Assembly: GCF_900215325.1 (NCBI RefSeq)
Contig: NZ_OCMS01000001.1
Location: 1,054,001 to 1,118,000, forward strand
DNA: 64,000 bases
Reading direction: 5' to 3'
From: Fibrobacter sp. UWB16
GTDB lineage: Bacteria > Fibrobacterota > Fibrobacteria > Fibrobacterales > Fibrobacteraceae
Part shown: one piece after another, positions 44,176-52,444 of the stretch
Numbering within the stretch: the stretch's first letter is position 1
Layout of the letters: each line of letters starts with the position of its first letter
Position numbers and translations under genes: made by a program
The notes under the pieces: model-generated
The model's database searches: none
Told to the model about the DNA's origin: nothing
Seen by the model: the letters and a program-made list of their open reading frames with translations, nothing else

Positions 44176-44208
44176 AAAAAAAGAAACGCACCCATTTTAC
44201 GGGTGCGC
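44176..44208 (-). terminator. Terminator of the AIPR-family gene
   Basis: Minus strand GCGCACCC, loop GTAAAAT, GGGTGCGT then TTCTTTTTTT. It follows the AIPR gene stop by about 40 nt and lies before the sprA start. Confidence 0.85.
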
Positions 44209-44245
44209 TTCAAAACCGGATTCTAGGCCCTATTTAAAGGATAAA

Positions 44246-46138
44246 CTAGAGGAATACCTCAATGCCACCGCGGCACTTTTCCCAAGCCGGATTCTTCTTG
44301 CACAAGAGTTCAATCATCTTGTCGTAAGTAGCCGTGTTGGAGAAGCCCTTCCACAAGCGACGTTCCACAGATTCACCAGAATCCTTGTCGATCGTCGTGA
44401 TGGTATCGTAGTAGTTCGTGTTGTCCTTGAATTCAGAAATCAAGATGTTCTTCAAGTCATCCGTGTAGATGCGGGAGGCGTACTTGAGGATGGAATCATT
44501 GAAATTGAGTTCGTTTTCAACGAGCCATTCGAAGTCCTGAATCGGATTGCCGTAGATGAGCCAGTGACGGAGAGCGAGAGCGACCACGAGGTCCTTCACG
44601 GCACTGCGGAAGATGAACTTGTCTTCGAGGCGGCCATTCCACGTGATGCGGGTCAGCGGGTTATCGTCGTTAGCTTCGATAGACACGCCCTTACCCGGAG
44701 TCACCTTGCGGATCTTGATCGGGAGACGGCTAAGGAGCTGCCATGCCTTCGTGAAGGCGATGGTCTTACGGACAAAATCTTTTTCCTTTTCAGGGGCAAC
44801 GCGCACAAACGCACCGAAGCAGCGCTGGTAGAGTGTTTCCTTATCGAAAATGCAGTCGCTGGAGCGGCATTCGCTGAGCTTGCCATCCATCATGAAGAGG
44901 GTCTTTGCAAGTTCCGGACGCATGCGGACTTCGAGCTTACGGGTACGGGCCTTGAGACGGACACCGTCCTTATAGACGTAGGTAAAGCCTTCTTCCTGGT
45001 AACGCTGCCAAATGAAGAACTGCAAATCGTCTGCAGCACGGAGATGGTAGCTGAACACCGGATTCTGACGGTTGTTAGCCATGGTCACCTGGTTCAAGAA
45101 GTTGTCGGCGCCCTGGTACGGCACAACGACCTTCACGAGCACCTGCGGGTTCACCGGGTGCTTGCTCTTCTTGGCATACTGTTCGTACGTGAAGAGGGAC
45201 TGGGCACCGTTGATGATCTTCGGGCGTTCAATGAAGAGGACCTTCTTGCCATCGCGTTCCTTGAGGCGCAGGTCATCACCCGTGAGGGTCATACCGTTGT
45301 GGAGGAACGGGAAGTCATCGACGTTCACGTTCTTGTCGTCATTCCTTTCCATGGTCTGGAAGGCATCGATAAGAGCGGCGTTCGTATGAGTGAGGTTACC
45401 GAGGTAAGTACGAATGTTGGAACTGACGATAGCCATGTTGTGCTTGGTCTTGAGGCGCTTACCAAGGGCAACGTGGTAGTCAAAAATCGTGCGGATCGGG
45501 CAGAAGCCGAGGAAGAGCTCGCCGTGATCAGATGTGAGGTGGAGCGGTTCGGAGTCCATCTCGATTTCAAGCTTGTCGTCTGCGCTGCGGAAGTCGCGGG
45601 TGAGGTCGTCATGTTCGGCAATGATTTCGAGCTTTGCCTTGACGTCAGCCTTCCAGAGCGTGAGCTTTCTGCGCATGTCCTTGAGGGTACGTTCGAGTTC
45701 GGAGTCCGTGATGTCGCGGCTTGCGCGAGTGCGGAGCACGGTGATTTCGAGCGTTTCCATGTACGGACGGCTTGCCGGAGCATCGACATCTTCTTCGGCT
45801 TCTTCGTCAGAAATCTTGTTGACGGCCCACGGGTCAGCTTCTTCGCGAAGCGAGAGGAAGAACGGATTGGTAGGATCGCTAGTGCGGAACACGGCAATCT
45901 GGAGCTGCTTCAGGTCGGCATTCAAGTGTGCAACAACCTTTTCAAGCGGAGTATCTTCGTCCAGGAAGATGAAGAATTCCATAAAGCCCTGTGAATACTG
46001 GAAGCCGTGGAAGCATCCATTTTCATCTAGGTTCAGATGCCGGAGTGCCTTAATTCTATCGTTCGGATCGTTAGGGTTTAAGCTCAAGAGGCTAGCGACA
46101 AATGCTAAGCGGCGTTCCTGCGATTTTGTTAGTTCCAT
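44246..46138 (-). CDS. AIPR-family protein (abortive infection phage resistance-like)
   Basis: A 630-residue protein with the AIPR core pattern: SSNIRTYLGNLTHTNAALID, FPFLHNGMTLTGDDLRL and RPKIINGAQSLFTYEQ match the n-R..Lg......I...F...NNGITi....I..P.iiNG.Qt arrangement of the family (PF10592). The NG pairs and flanking hydrophobics are intact. Family members are linked to phage resistance and to phosphorothioate-type or other defence islands; activity is not well known. The codon use looks host-like and there is no obvious mobile gene beside it, so it may be a resident gene. GAGGA stands 7 nt before the ATG at 46138; a TTG four codons earlier is less likely. A terminator follows. Confidence 0.72.
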   Translation of the reverse strand: MELTKSQERRLAFVASLLSLNPNDPNDRIKALRHLNLDENGCFHGFQYSQGFMEFFIFLDEDTPLEKVVAHLNADLKQLQIAVFRTSDPTNPFFLSLREEADPWAVNKISDEEAEEDVDAPASRPYMETLEITVLRTRASRDITDSELERTLKDMRRKLTLWKADVKAKLEIIAEHDDLTRDFRSADDKLEIEMDSEPLHLTSDHGELFLGFCPIRTIFDYHVALGKRLKTKHNMAIVSSNIRTYLGNLTHTNAALIDAFQTMERNDDKNVNVDDFPFLHNGMTLTGDDLRLKERDGKKVLFIERPKIINGAQSLFTYEQYAKKSKHPVNPQVLVKVVVPYQGADNFLNQVTMANNRQNPVFSYHLRAADDLQFFIWQRYQEEGFTYVYKDGVRLKARTRKLEVRMRPELAKTLFMMDGKLSECRSSDCIFDKETLYQRCFGAFVRVAPEKEKDFVRKTIAFTKAWQLLSRLPIKIRKVTPGKGVSIEANDDNPLTRITWNGRLEDKFIFRSAVKDLVVALALRHWLIYGNPIQDFEWLVENELNFNDSILKYASRIYTDDLKNILISEFKDNTNYYDTITTIDKDSGESVERRLWKGFSNTATYDKMIELLCKKNPAWEKCRGGIEVFL

Positions 46139-46391
46139 TTTTTTCCTCAATAATTACACAGAAACCAATATACAATATTATTATATATTGGAATATTCGT
46201 AATTTGCACCTTAAAAATAGTTTCAAATCATAATATTTGCGTGCAAAAAAGATAAAACATTTAATTTTTTTTAATAATTTAGCAATTATTTACTGCACAG
46301 ATGTATAAAAATCTGATTTTTTACATTTTTTTTTGCCAACTTTACGTTTTTTCGGACAAAAAAGCTATGATTTAAACATTAGGAGCTTTTT

Positions 46392-47144
46392 ATGAATTTA
46401 CTAGATGTTATTGCCAAAGCGAAAGCTGAAAAAGCAAAGACTCTCGACCTTTCCCAGAAGGGCCTGCGTCTCTTGCCCCCGGAACTTTTCGAAATCGAAT
46501 CCCTCGAGGAACTCAACCTCGACCGCAACTTGCTCGTCGAAATTCCTGACGACATTGGCCTCCTCAAGAACTTGAAGAGCCTCTCCGTAAGTGAAAACGA
46601 CCTTATGGAACTGCCGGAATCCATCGGCGAACTTACAAAACTTGAAAACCTCTACCTCGGCTACAACAGCCTTTCGGACTTGCCGGAATCTGTTGGCAAG
46701 CTCGTGAACCTCCAGACGGTGAACATCGCTAAAAACCAGCTCCTGGACTTGCCGCTCGAAATCGGCAACTGGCAGAAGGTGTTCAAGCTTTCGCTCCACG
46801 ACAACATGCTCTCCGAAATCCCGCCGACCATCGGCAAGATGAAGAGCCTCGTAAAGCTTTACCTCGACAACAACGAACTTTCGACAATCCCGGCAACGCT
46901 CTCGCACCTCGAGAACCTCGAAATTCTCATGGTTTCTGGCAACCGCCTGGGCGCCATCCCGTCCGAATTCAGCAACCTGAAGAGCCTGCGTGAACTCGTG
47001 CTCGATGCAAACCAGCTCGCCACCCTCCCGGAAAGCCTTGCCGAATGCGAAAGCCTCCAGACAATTTCCGTGATCGAAAACCCGCTCGAAGGTGGCCTTC
47101 CGCGCATTCTCCTCGACAAGAAGGGACTGAGCATCGACCAGTAA
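46392..47144 (+). CDS. Leucine-rich repeat protein (250 aa)
   Basis: A 250-residue protein made almost wholly of about nine leucine-rich repeats with a 23-residue period, for example LKSLSVSENDLMELPESIGE and LENLYLGYNSLSDLPESVGK. The consensus L..L.L..N.L..LP..IG is that of the Ras-group/SDS22-like LRR class known from bacterial intracellular proteins. There is no signal peptide, so it is probably cytoplasmic and binds a protein partner. AGGAG is 5-6 nt before the ATG. It stands alone, divergent from the AIPR gene. Confidence 0.9.
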   Translation: MNLLDVIAKAKAEKAKTLDLSQKGLRLLPPELFEIESLEELNLDRNLLVEIPDDIGLLKNLKSLSVSENDLMELPESIGELTKLENLYLGYNSLSDLPESVGKLVNLQTVNIAKNQLLDLPLEIGNWQKVFKLSLHDNMLSEIPPTIGKMKSLVKLYLDNNELSTIPATLSHLENLEILMVSGNRLGAIPSEFSNLKSLRELVLDANQLATLPESLAECESLQTISVIENPLEGGLPRILLDKKGLSIDQ

Positions 47145-47177
47145 TTCGGAATTAGGATTTCGGAATTAGGAATTTTG
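47144..47177. repeat. Two direct copies of a TTCGGAATTAGGA motif
   Basis: The sequence TTCGGAATTAGGA occurs twice in 34 bases right after the LRR gene stop codon and once more after glmS at 54280-54298. These are short dispersed repeats at gene 3' ends. Confidence 0.4.
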
Positions 47178-47197
47178 AAATCACGAAATATCGAATT

Positions 47198-47226
47198 GTC
47201 ATTCCCGGCATAGACCGGGAATCTCC
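47198..47226. repeat. Palindromic repeat ATTCCCGG-CCGGGAAT
   Basis: Perfect eight-base arms around a six-base loop with GTC before and CTCC after. This is the form of REP/dRS3-like interspersed repeats of many genomes. It is also a possible terminator of the LRR gene, though without a long T-tract. Confidence 0.5.
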
Positions 47227-47269
47227 TTTTTAGGAGCAATCACAAGTCAAACGTTCAAAGGATAAAGTC

Positions 47270-48604
47270 ATGTTTCTCCGAATAATTCTAGCAGCTATGC
47301 TCTTGTGCTTACTCGGATGCTCCGACTTTATCCATCCGGTCAAGAGCACTCCAGAACCGGAATCCGAGTACGCCTTCAACTACTGGCTCCTGCAGAAAGT
47401 GTACTTGTACGAAGATAGACTCGCCGACTTGCCCAAAGACGGAGATTCCGATTCCATACAGCAACAGCTTTATTCCTTTCTCAAAGACCCATACACAACA
47501 TACACGCCCCCTTCCAAAAGCGAAGCGGTCATTACCCAGATCAATACAAGCTTGATTGTCGGCGGCGATATCGGGATGCTCTATTACACCTTTAACGAAA
47601 TCGAACATCCCATATACATCAAACGCGTATATGCCAAAAGTCCTGCGGGTCGAGCCGGAGTTCCTAGATACGGAAACATCATCGAGGCAAACGGCATTGA
47701 CCTCACTGGGGAGCGCGCCAAAGCCATCTACGATTCCATCGTCGACTACAGTAAGACCATCGATATCCGCGTTGTCTATAACAAGGACACCAATTCGTTC
47801 ACGCTCCAGAAAGAAACCGTCTACGCACCGACGGTCCTTGTCGACACCTCCTTTTATAATCCAGATAAAGGATATCCAGGCATAATCTTTGTATCGATTG
47901 ACGGTTTCAAGCCCAAAACTGCAGACCAGGTCTCTGGAACATACGGCGAAATCAAGGCCTACCTGGATTCAACAACTACGGACAAGCGCGTGCGTGTTCT
48001 CGACTTGCGAAACAACCCTGGTGGCCACGTCGACCAATGTATCAAGATTGCAGACCTATTCTCAAAGAAGGGCACGCTTTCTTCAAGACGCTGGCGAGCT
48101 TTAACAGCGGACGGAGAATCCGCCTACAGGGAATCCACCAACAAGGCTAAAGCAGGCGACATCGGAGAAAACGGCAAATACATTATCCTTGGCAACCGAG
48201 GATCTGCAAGCTGCGCCGAAATATTCATTGCGGCAGTCACCGAGACCACCGACATTCCGTTTGTCGGCATGAGAACTTTTGGCAAAGGCATCGGACAGAC
48301 AAGCTTTAAGACATACGCTGGCGGGCTTGCCAAAATCACCGACCTTGAATTTTTCACGCCTAATGGAAATTCTTACCACGGCAAAGGGATTTATCCCAAG
48401 TACGAATGCGAAGGCGCTGTAAACGACACCTGCGCCGCCAAAATTGCAAACAAGCTTTACGGAGTCAAAATTCCCCAAAGCAGCGAGGGGCTAGCCAAGC
48501 GTTCGATGGATGCTAAAGAAGAGAAAAAAGAGTTTGAGGGAGGAGCAATAGAATGGGCAGACGAAAAAACTTATTTGAAGTTCTTCGAAAAATCGAAGTT
48601 TTAG
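47270..48604 (+). CDS. S41 family peptidase lipoprotein, first of an overlapping pair
   Basis: A 444-residue lipoprotein (lipobox LLGC, Cys at 17) of the S41 (C-terminal processing) peptidase type. PDZ-like region at about 95-185 (VGGDIGMLYY, AGRAGVPRYGNIIEANG), catalytic domain after. The dyad is intact: Ser314 in NRGSASCAEI and Lys339 in TFGKGIGQ, 25 residues apart as in E. coli Prc. LDLRNNPGGHVDQCI is the conserved strand. The final 60 residues are acidic and basic low-complexity sequence. Its last 52 nt overlap the next gene, so the two are coupled. It likely works in the periplasm, attached to a membrane. Confidence 0.88.
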   Translation: MFLRIILAAMLLCLLGCSDFIHPVKSTPEPESEYAFNYWLLQKVYLYEDRLADLPKDGDSDSIQQQLYSFLKDPYTTYTPPSKSEAVITQINTSLIVGGDIGMLYYTFNEIEHPIYIKRVYAKSPAGRAGVPRYGNIIEANGIDLTGERAKAIYDSIVDYSKTIDIRVVYNKDTNSFTLQKETVYAPTVLVDTSFYNPDKGYPGIIFVSIDGFKPKTADQVSGTYGEIKAYLDSTTTDKRVRVLDLRNNPGGHVDQCIKIADLFSKKGTLSSRRWRALTADGESAYRESTNKAKAGDIGENGKYIILGNRGSASCAEIFIAAVTETTDIPFVGMRTFGKGIGQTSFKTYAGGLAKITDLEFFTPNGNSYHGKGIYPKYECEGAVNDTCAAKIANKLYGVKIPQSSEGLAKRSMDAKEEKKEFEGGAIEWADEKTYLKFFEKSKF

Positions 48605-49929
48605 TTTATACATTCACATTATCATGCTGTCTTATTTTCGCCGCTTGCGATTCTGACAGCGGGACTGTCCCCCTTAACAGTTCGAGCAAAGACACAGCAT
48701 CAAATGAATTCAAGTACAACTATAACCTACTTGACTATTACTACATCGATAAGAATCTGTATCTAGGCCGTCCAGAAATCTATCTCAACACGGCAACGCC
48801 GGAAGAAATGGCCACATACGTCGTTCCCTGGGACTATTATGACATCTACTACATGTATAGTCAAATGAACGACAAGTTCACTAGATACATAGACCCATCG
48901 AGATCATACAGTCTTTTCAACACATTAAATTCCTCCGAAGAAAAAATGGGGGCAGGCATCGAAATCGATTCGACGAACACTTCGGGCAAGTACATCATAA
49001 GCCAAGTTGCAGAAAATTCTCCAGCCGACAAAGCAGGCCTTAAAGTTGGTGACGAAATCATAGCCATCGAAGGAATCGAAATAACTAACGATATCATTTT
49101 CAAGAGACTATCATACGCTGCCGAAGGTGACACCATCAATTACACCATCGTGCGCAATTCCGTTCCCCTTGATTTTTCCGTAGTTCTTGCCCCATACCTG
49201 TCCCCCACTGTTGAATTGACTTTCAAGGATTCCATTCCCATCATCAAGATTTTTGAGTTTTCCTCAATAACCTCAAATGATTCAGGGACATCCGAAGAAT
49301 TCTTGGACGCACTGCGTCAAACGGAAAAGTACAAAGCTACAATCATTGACTTGCAAGACAACGGCGGTGGCGACGGCGATGAATGCATCCCCATGATTAC
49401 AAACTTCCTCTCCAAAGGAGACACGGCAATCGGAATTATTTCAGCCGATAGGGATTCTATCTTCAATAGACAGGTTTTCGATACCGCTTTTACAATTACC
49501 GATGTCGATGGTATTGCAAAAGACCGCTATTTCGTTTTCCTCGCCAACAACATGACTGCAAGTTGCTCTGAACTCATGCTTGCGGGAATCCTCTCCAACA
49601 AAAATTATCCTGTTGTCGGAACAACCACTTACGGAAAGGGAATCGGCCAAAGATATATTATCACGCCCTCGCTTTCGATTGCCGCCATTACCAGCAAGAG
49701 GGTTGTCGACAAGAACAGGAAATTCTACCACAAATACGGAATTGAGCCAGACTTTGCCATAAGCGACAGAGAATTGGCTATAGAAAAAGCCGTAGAACTT
49801 GCCAAGGATATGAATTACGTGCGAACCGCAGGCTACGGATCCGTAAACACCGGAAACTTCGCCAAAACAGCCGTAGAACCCGACACCATGCCAGGGTTCT
49901 ACTTCATACCGAAAAAGTTTAGCTATTAG
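48553..49929 (+). CDS. S41 family peptidase lipoprotein, second of an overlapping pair
   Basis: A 458-residue paralog of the previous gene. It starts inside it, with GGAGGAGC before the ATG, and has a basic N-terminus, a helix and lipobox FAAC (Cys at 32). PDZ region at about 130-215 (KMGAGIEIDS, SPADKAGLKVGDEIIAIEG). The dyad is Ser337 in NNMTASCSEL and Lys362 in TYGKGIGQ, again 25 apart. The conserved strand reads IIDLQDNGGGDGDE. Because both members keep the dyad, both are probably active; they may divide substrates or form a pair. The 52-nt overlap is a sign of coupling. Confidence 0.88.
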   Translation: MGRRKNLFEVLRKIEVLVYTFTLSCCLIFAACDSDSGTVPLNSSSKDTASNEFKYNYNLLDYYYIDKNLYLGRPEIYLNTATPEEMATYVVPWDYYDIYYMYSQMNDKFTRYIDPSRSYSLFNTLNSSEEKMGAGIEIDSTNTSGKYIISQVAENSPADKAGLKVGDEIIAIEGIEITNDIIFKRLSYAAEGDTINYTIVRNSVPLDFSVVLAPYLSPTVELTFKDSIPIIKIFEFSSITSNDSGTSEEFLDALRQTEKYKATIIDLQDNGGGDGDECIPMITNFLSKGDTAIGIISADRDSIFNRQVFDTAFTITDVDGIAKDRYFVFLANNMTASCSELMLAGILSNKNYPVVGTTTYGKGIGQRYIITPSLSIAAITSKRVVDKNRKFYHKYGIEPDFAISDRELAIEKAVELAKDMNYVRTAGYGSVNTGNFAKTAVEPDTMPGFYFIPKKFSY

Positions 49930-49939
49930 AGTTTAGAAG

Positions 49940-51247
49940 TTACTTCAGCACACGCATACGGACAAGCACGTCCGTGTCATTGACCTTGACCGCCGGCGAT
50001 GCAAGCGTGAGTTCGATTTCCTTGCGGATATCAGCCACCTGCTTTTTGAGGCGTGCAAGACGGTTGCCTTCGAGCTTCGGTGTTGCAATCATCGTCTTCT
50101 TGGCCGGGTTCATCCAGTTGCCACGATTATCCTTGAAGCCCAAGTGCAAGTGCGGGCCCGTGCTGCGGCCAGTAGACCCCACCTTACCGATGACCTGACG
50201 CGGAGAGACCTTCGTGCCGACATTCACGCCACGCACGGAGAGGTGCATGTACCAGCTCTCGGTATTGTCCCTGTGGCGGATGGCAATCTTGTTACCGCTC
50301 AAATCATCGTAACCCGAAACCGTCACGACACCAGCTGCGACCGCATAAACCGGAGAACCCTTCGGGCTACCGTAGTCGATACCGTGATGCACCGTGCGAC
50401 GGCCCGTAATCGGGTGGATGCGGGCACCATAAGGGCTCGTGATATGCAAACGGTCAAGCGGGTAACGGAGGCCTTCGAAAATGAGAGCTTCACCCTTTTC
50501 AGTGTAATGGGCGTTAAAGGTACTCTTCGGATCAGGGTCTTCGTAGCGGAAAGCTTCATGGTGTCCAACCGTATGTCCGTCAAATTCGGCATAGAGCACC
50601 TTGCCGCTAATCCAGATGGAATCCTGATAGAACTTTTCTTCGAGCAAGATACGGAACTTGTCGCCCGGACGAGCGAGCTGGAAAGAGACCTTGCACTGCA
50701 AAACGGCGCTCACAACGCCAACCATGCGGCCAGGAATACCGACCTTGTGCAAGATGCCACTCAGCGTGCTGCCATTTTCAAGAGCGCCTTCAAAGACAGA
50801 CTGGCGAATCGTCACCGGCTTGTCGATACGGCTATAAGTAAAACCAGAATCGGTCTTGCTCAACATGTGGACCGTTGCCGGGTTCGGAGCAAAGCGGAAA
50901 CGTTGGACATCGCCTGCAGTATCAAGAGCGGCATAGAACACCTGGCCCACACGGAGTGCCGAAAGTTCAACGGAGTCCTGCAAGGCAATCACAATCTTGC
51001 CACGTTCCTTTTCGTTGATGTTCATGCGGTAAAGCACCTGGAAGAGTCCATCGCCAGCACGGACCGTGTCGTTTTTCACAAGCCACTTCGAAGTCTCGCC
51101 CTGAGCCTTGGTAATCAACGCCTTCAAAGAATCAGCGGCGGCAACAAGCCTTGCATTTTCTTGAGTCAACGCATCAATTTTTTTCTGTTCGTTACATCCG
51201 GTAAGTGCAATCGCAACAACACACAGTAAAAAGAAGATTCTAGACAT
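49940..51247 (-). CDS. M23 family metallopeptidase (LytM-type) lipoprotein
   Basis: A 435-residue lipoprotein (lipobox LTGC, Cys at 18) with a coiled coil near 20-45 (EQKKIDALTQENARLVAAAD), a LysM/CsoS-like middle region, and a C-terminal LytM domain at about 280-390: RIHPITGRRTVHHGIDYGSPKG (H...D of the zinc site), WYMHLS and GPHLHLGFKD (HxH zinc ligands). All ligands appear intact, so it should cut peptidoglycan cross-links, or act as an activator if regulated. A second coiled coil ends the protein. The gene order points to the envelope, but the neighbour genes do not reveal a pathway. The ATG at 51247 follows GCGGGTG and is preferred over GTG 51253. Confidence 0.9.
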   Translation of the reverse strand: MSRIFFLLCVVAIALTGCNEQKKIDALTQENARLVAAADSLKALITKAQGETSKWLVKNDTVRAGDGLFQVLYRMNINEKERGKIVIALQDSVELSALRVGQVFYAALDTAGDVQRFRFAPNPATVHMLSKTDSGFTYSRIDKPVTIRQSVFEGALENGSTLSGILHKVGIPGRMVGVVSAVLQCKVSFQLARPGDKFRILLEEKFYQDSIWISGKVLYAEFDGHTVGHHEAFRYEDPDPKSTFNAHYTEKGEALIFEGLRYPLDRLHITSPYGARIHPITGRRTVHHGIDYGSPKGSPVYAVAAGVVTVSGYDDLSGNKIAIRHRDNTESWYMHLSVRGVNVGTKVSPRQVIGKVGSTGRSTGPHLHLGFKDNRGNWMNPAKKTMIATPKLEGNRLARLKKQVADIRKEIELTLASPAVKVNDTDVLVRMRVLK

Positions 51248-51443
51248 AAACACCCGCTCTTAAAATTTCAAAAGCAAAGATAAAATTTTTACGCCATCAA
51301 CGAGATGGTGATCCCGCCCCGCAAGGGAAATCGCGTAAGGTGCCCCCGGAATCAAAGCAACCGAGGCGAACGCTGCGAAAATGCTTGCATTTTCATAGCT
51401 GAGCCGAAGGGCTTTGTACTTGTACAAATCCGGGGTGACAGCG

Positions 51444-51478
51444 CAAAAAAATACCCCGCGCGGGTGGGCGCGAGGCAT
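51444..51478 (-). terminator. Terminator of the FKBP gene
   Basis: Minus strand ATGCCTCGCGC, loop, GCGCGGGGTAT then TTTTTT. It lies about 26 nt after the stop. Confidence 0.8.
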
Positions 51479-51503
51479 TTAAAATCAAGCGGATTGCTTA
51501 AGA

Positions 51504-52316
51504 TTACTGCTGAGCGGCAGCAGCCTTCTTGGCAGCCTTAGCAGGCTTAGCCGGCTTTGCAGGCTTCTGTTCTTCGGCAGGCTTTTCCGGAGCGATCACT
51601 TCGAGAAGTTCCATTTCGAACTTGAGGACGGAGTTACCCGGAATAGCACGATTGCCATGCGGACCGTAAGCGAGGTCGCTCGGGATCCATGCGATAACCT
51701 TTTCGCCGACCTTCATGAGCTTGAGCATTTCCGTCCAGCCCGGGATTACAGCAGTAACCGGGAATTCGAGCGGCTGGCCACGATCGACAGAGCTGTCGAA
51801 CTTGGTGCCATCGAGGAGCGTACCAGTGTAGTGAACCTTGACCTTGTCTTCGTCGGTCGGAGTTGCACCTTGACCTTCAGTAACAATCTTGTACTGGAGA
51901 CCAGATTGCGTAGTCACAACGCCTTCGGCAGTCTTGTTCTGAGCGAGGAATGCTTCGCCTTCAGCCTTGTTCTTGGCAGCTGCGATGCTATCCTTTCTTA
52001 CCTTTTCGGCCTGACGATCAGCAGAAAGCTTGTTGAGCGTTTCCATAATGACGGAATCGTTCATCAAGAACTTTGCAGAATCGCTATTGTAGCGTTCCTT
52101 GAAAGCCTGAATGAAGAGGTCGAGATCGAGATCGATGGAATCGCGAGTCACGAGCTGGTAGCGAGCCTGGTTACCAAAATGAGCACCGAGAGCGTAGCTG
52201 TACTTGTCCTTTTCAGTCACAAGTGAGGTCTTTTCGGTAGAAGCAGATTTGCACGGTTCACAACCCGTCATAAGCATGGCAAGAGCGCCAGCTGCAATAA
52301 GCATTTTAGTCTTCAT
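51504..52316 (-). CDS. FKBP-type peptidyl-prolyl isomerase, lipoprotein
   Basis: A 270-residue lipoprotein (lipobox MTGC, Cys at 19) that resembles FkpA/Mip. N-terminal helical dimerisation domain at about 25-130 (DKYSYALGAHFGNQARYQL, FLMNDSVIMETLNKL), then an FKBP domain at about 140-245: SGLQYKIVTEGQGATPTDEDKVKVHYTGTLLDGTKFDSS, PGWTEMLKLMKVGEKVIAWIPSDLAYG and ELLEV. The active-site pocket residues (Y, F, D, W) are present. The tail is Ala/Lys/Pro-rich. It helps fold exported proteins in the periplasm. It stands divergent from glmS. Confidence 0.93.
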   Translation of the reverse strand: MKTKMLIAAGALAMLMTGCEPCKSASTEKTSLVTEKDKYSYALGAHFGNQARYQLVTRDSIDLDLDLFIQAFKERYNSDSAKFLMNDSVIMETLNKLSADRQAEKVRKDSIAAAKNKAEGEAFLAQNKTAEGVVTTQSGLQYKIVTEGQGATPTDEDKVKVHYTGTLLDGTKFDSSVDRGQPLEFPVTAVIPGWTEMLKLMKVGEKVIAWIPSDLAYGPHGNRAIPGNSVLKFEMELLEVIAPEKPAEEQKPAKPAKPAKAAKKAAAAQQ

Positions 52317-52444
52317 TTTTATCCTCTATGAAAAATAGACGTTCTTAAAATAGTAAAACAATCCTAATAAAGCTTACAATTATTTTCTTTTTACCTTTAC
52401 TTTTAGTATATTTTCCGCTGACAATTGAAATATCAGGAATTATT

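Noticed and set aside
44124-44213. Longer N-terminus for the SprA-like protein
   Set aside because: It spans a terminator hairpin with a T-tract belonging to the AIPR gene and puts about 30 residues in front of a normal signal peptide.
51260-51478. Small minus-strand frame of 72 codons between the M23 and FKBP genes
   Set aside because: It overlaps the FKBP terminator hairpin, has no ribosome binding site, and its sequence is not protein-like; it is treated as intergenic DNA.
52317-52444. Possible glmS ribozyme in the glmS leader
   Set aside because: The leader is short and AT-rich, and no conserved ribozyme core was recognised.
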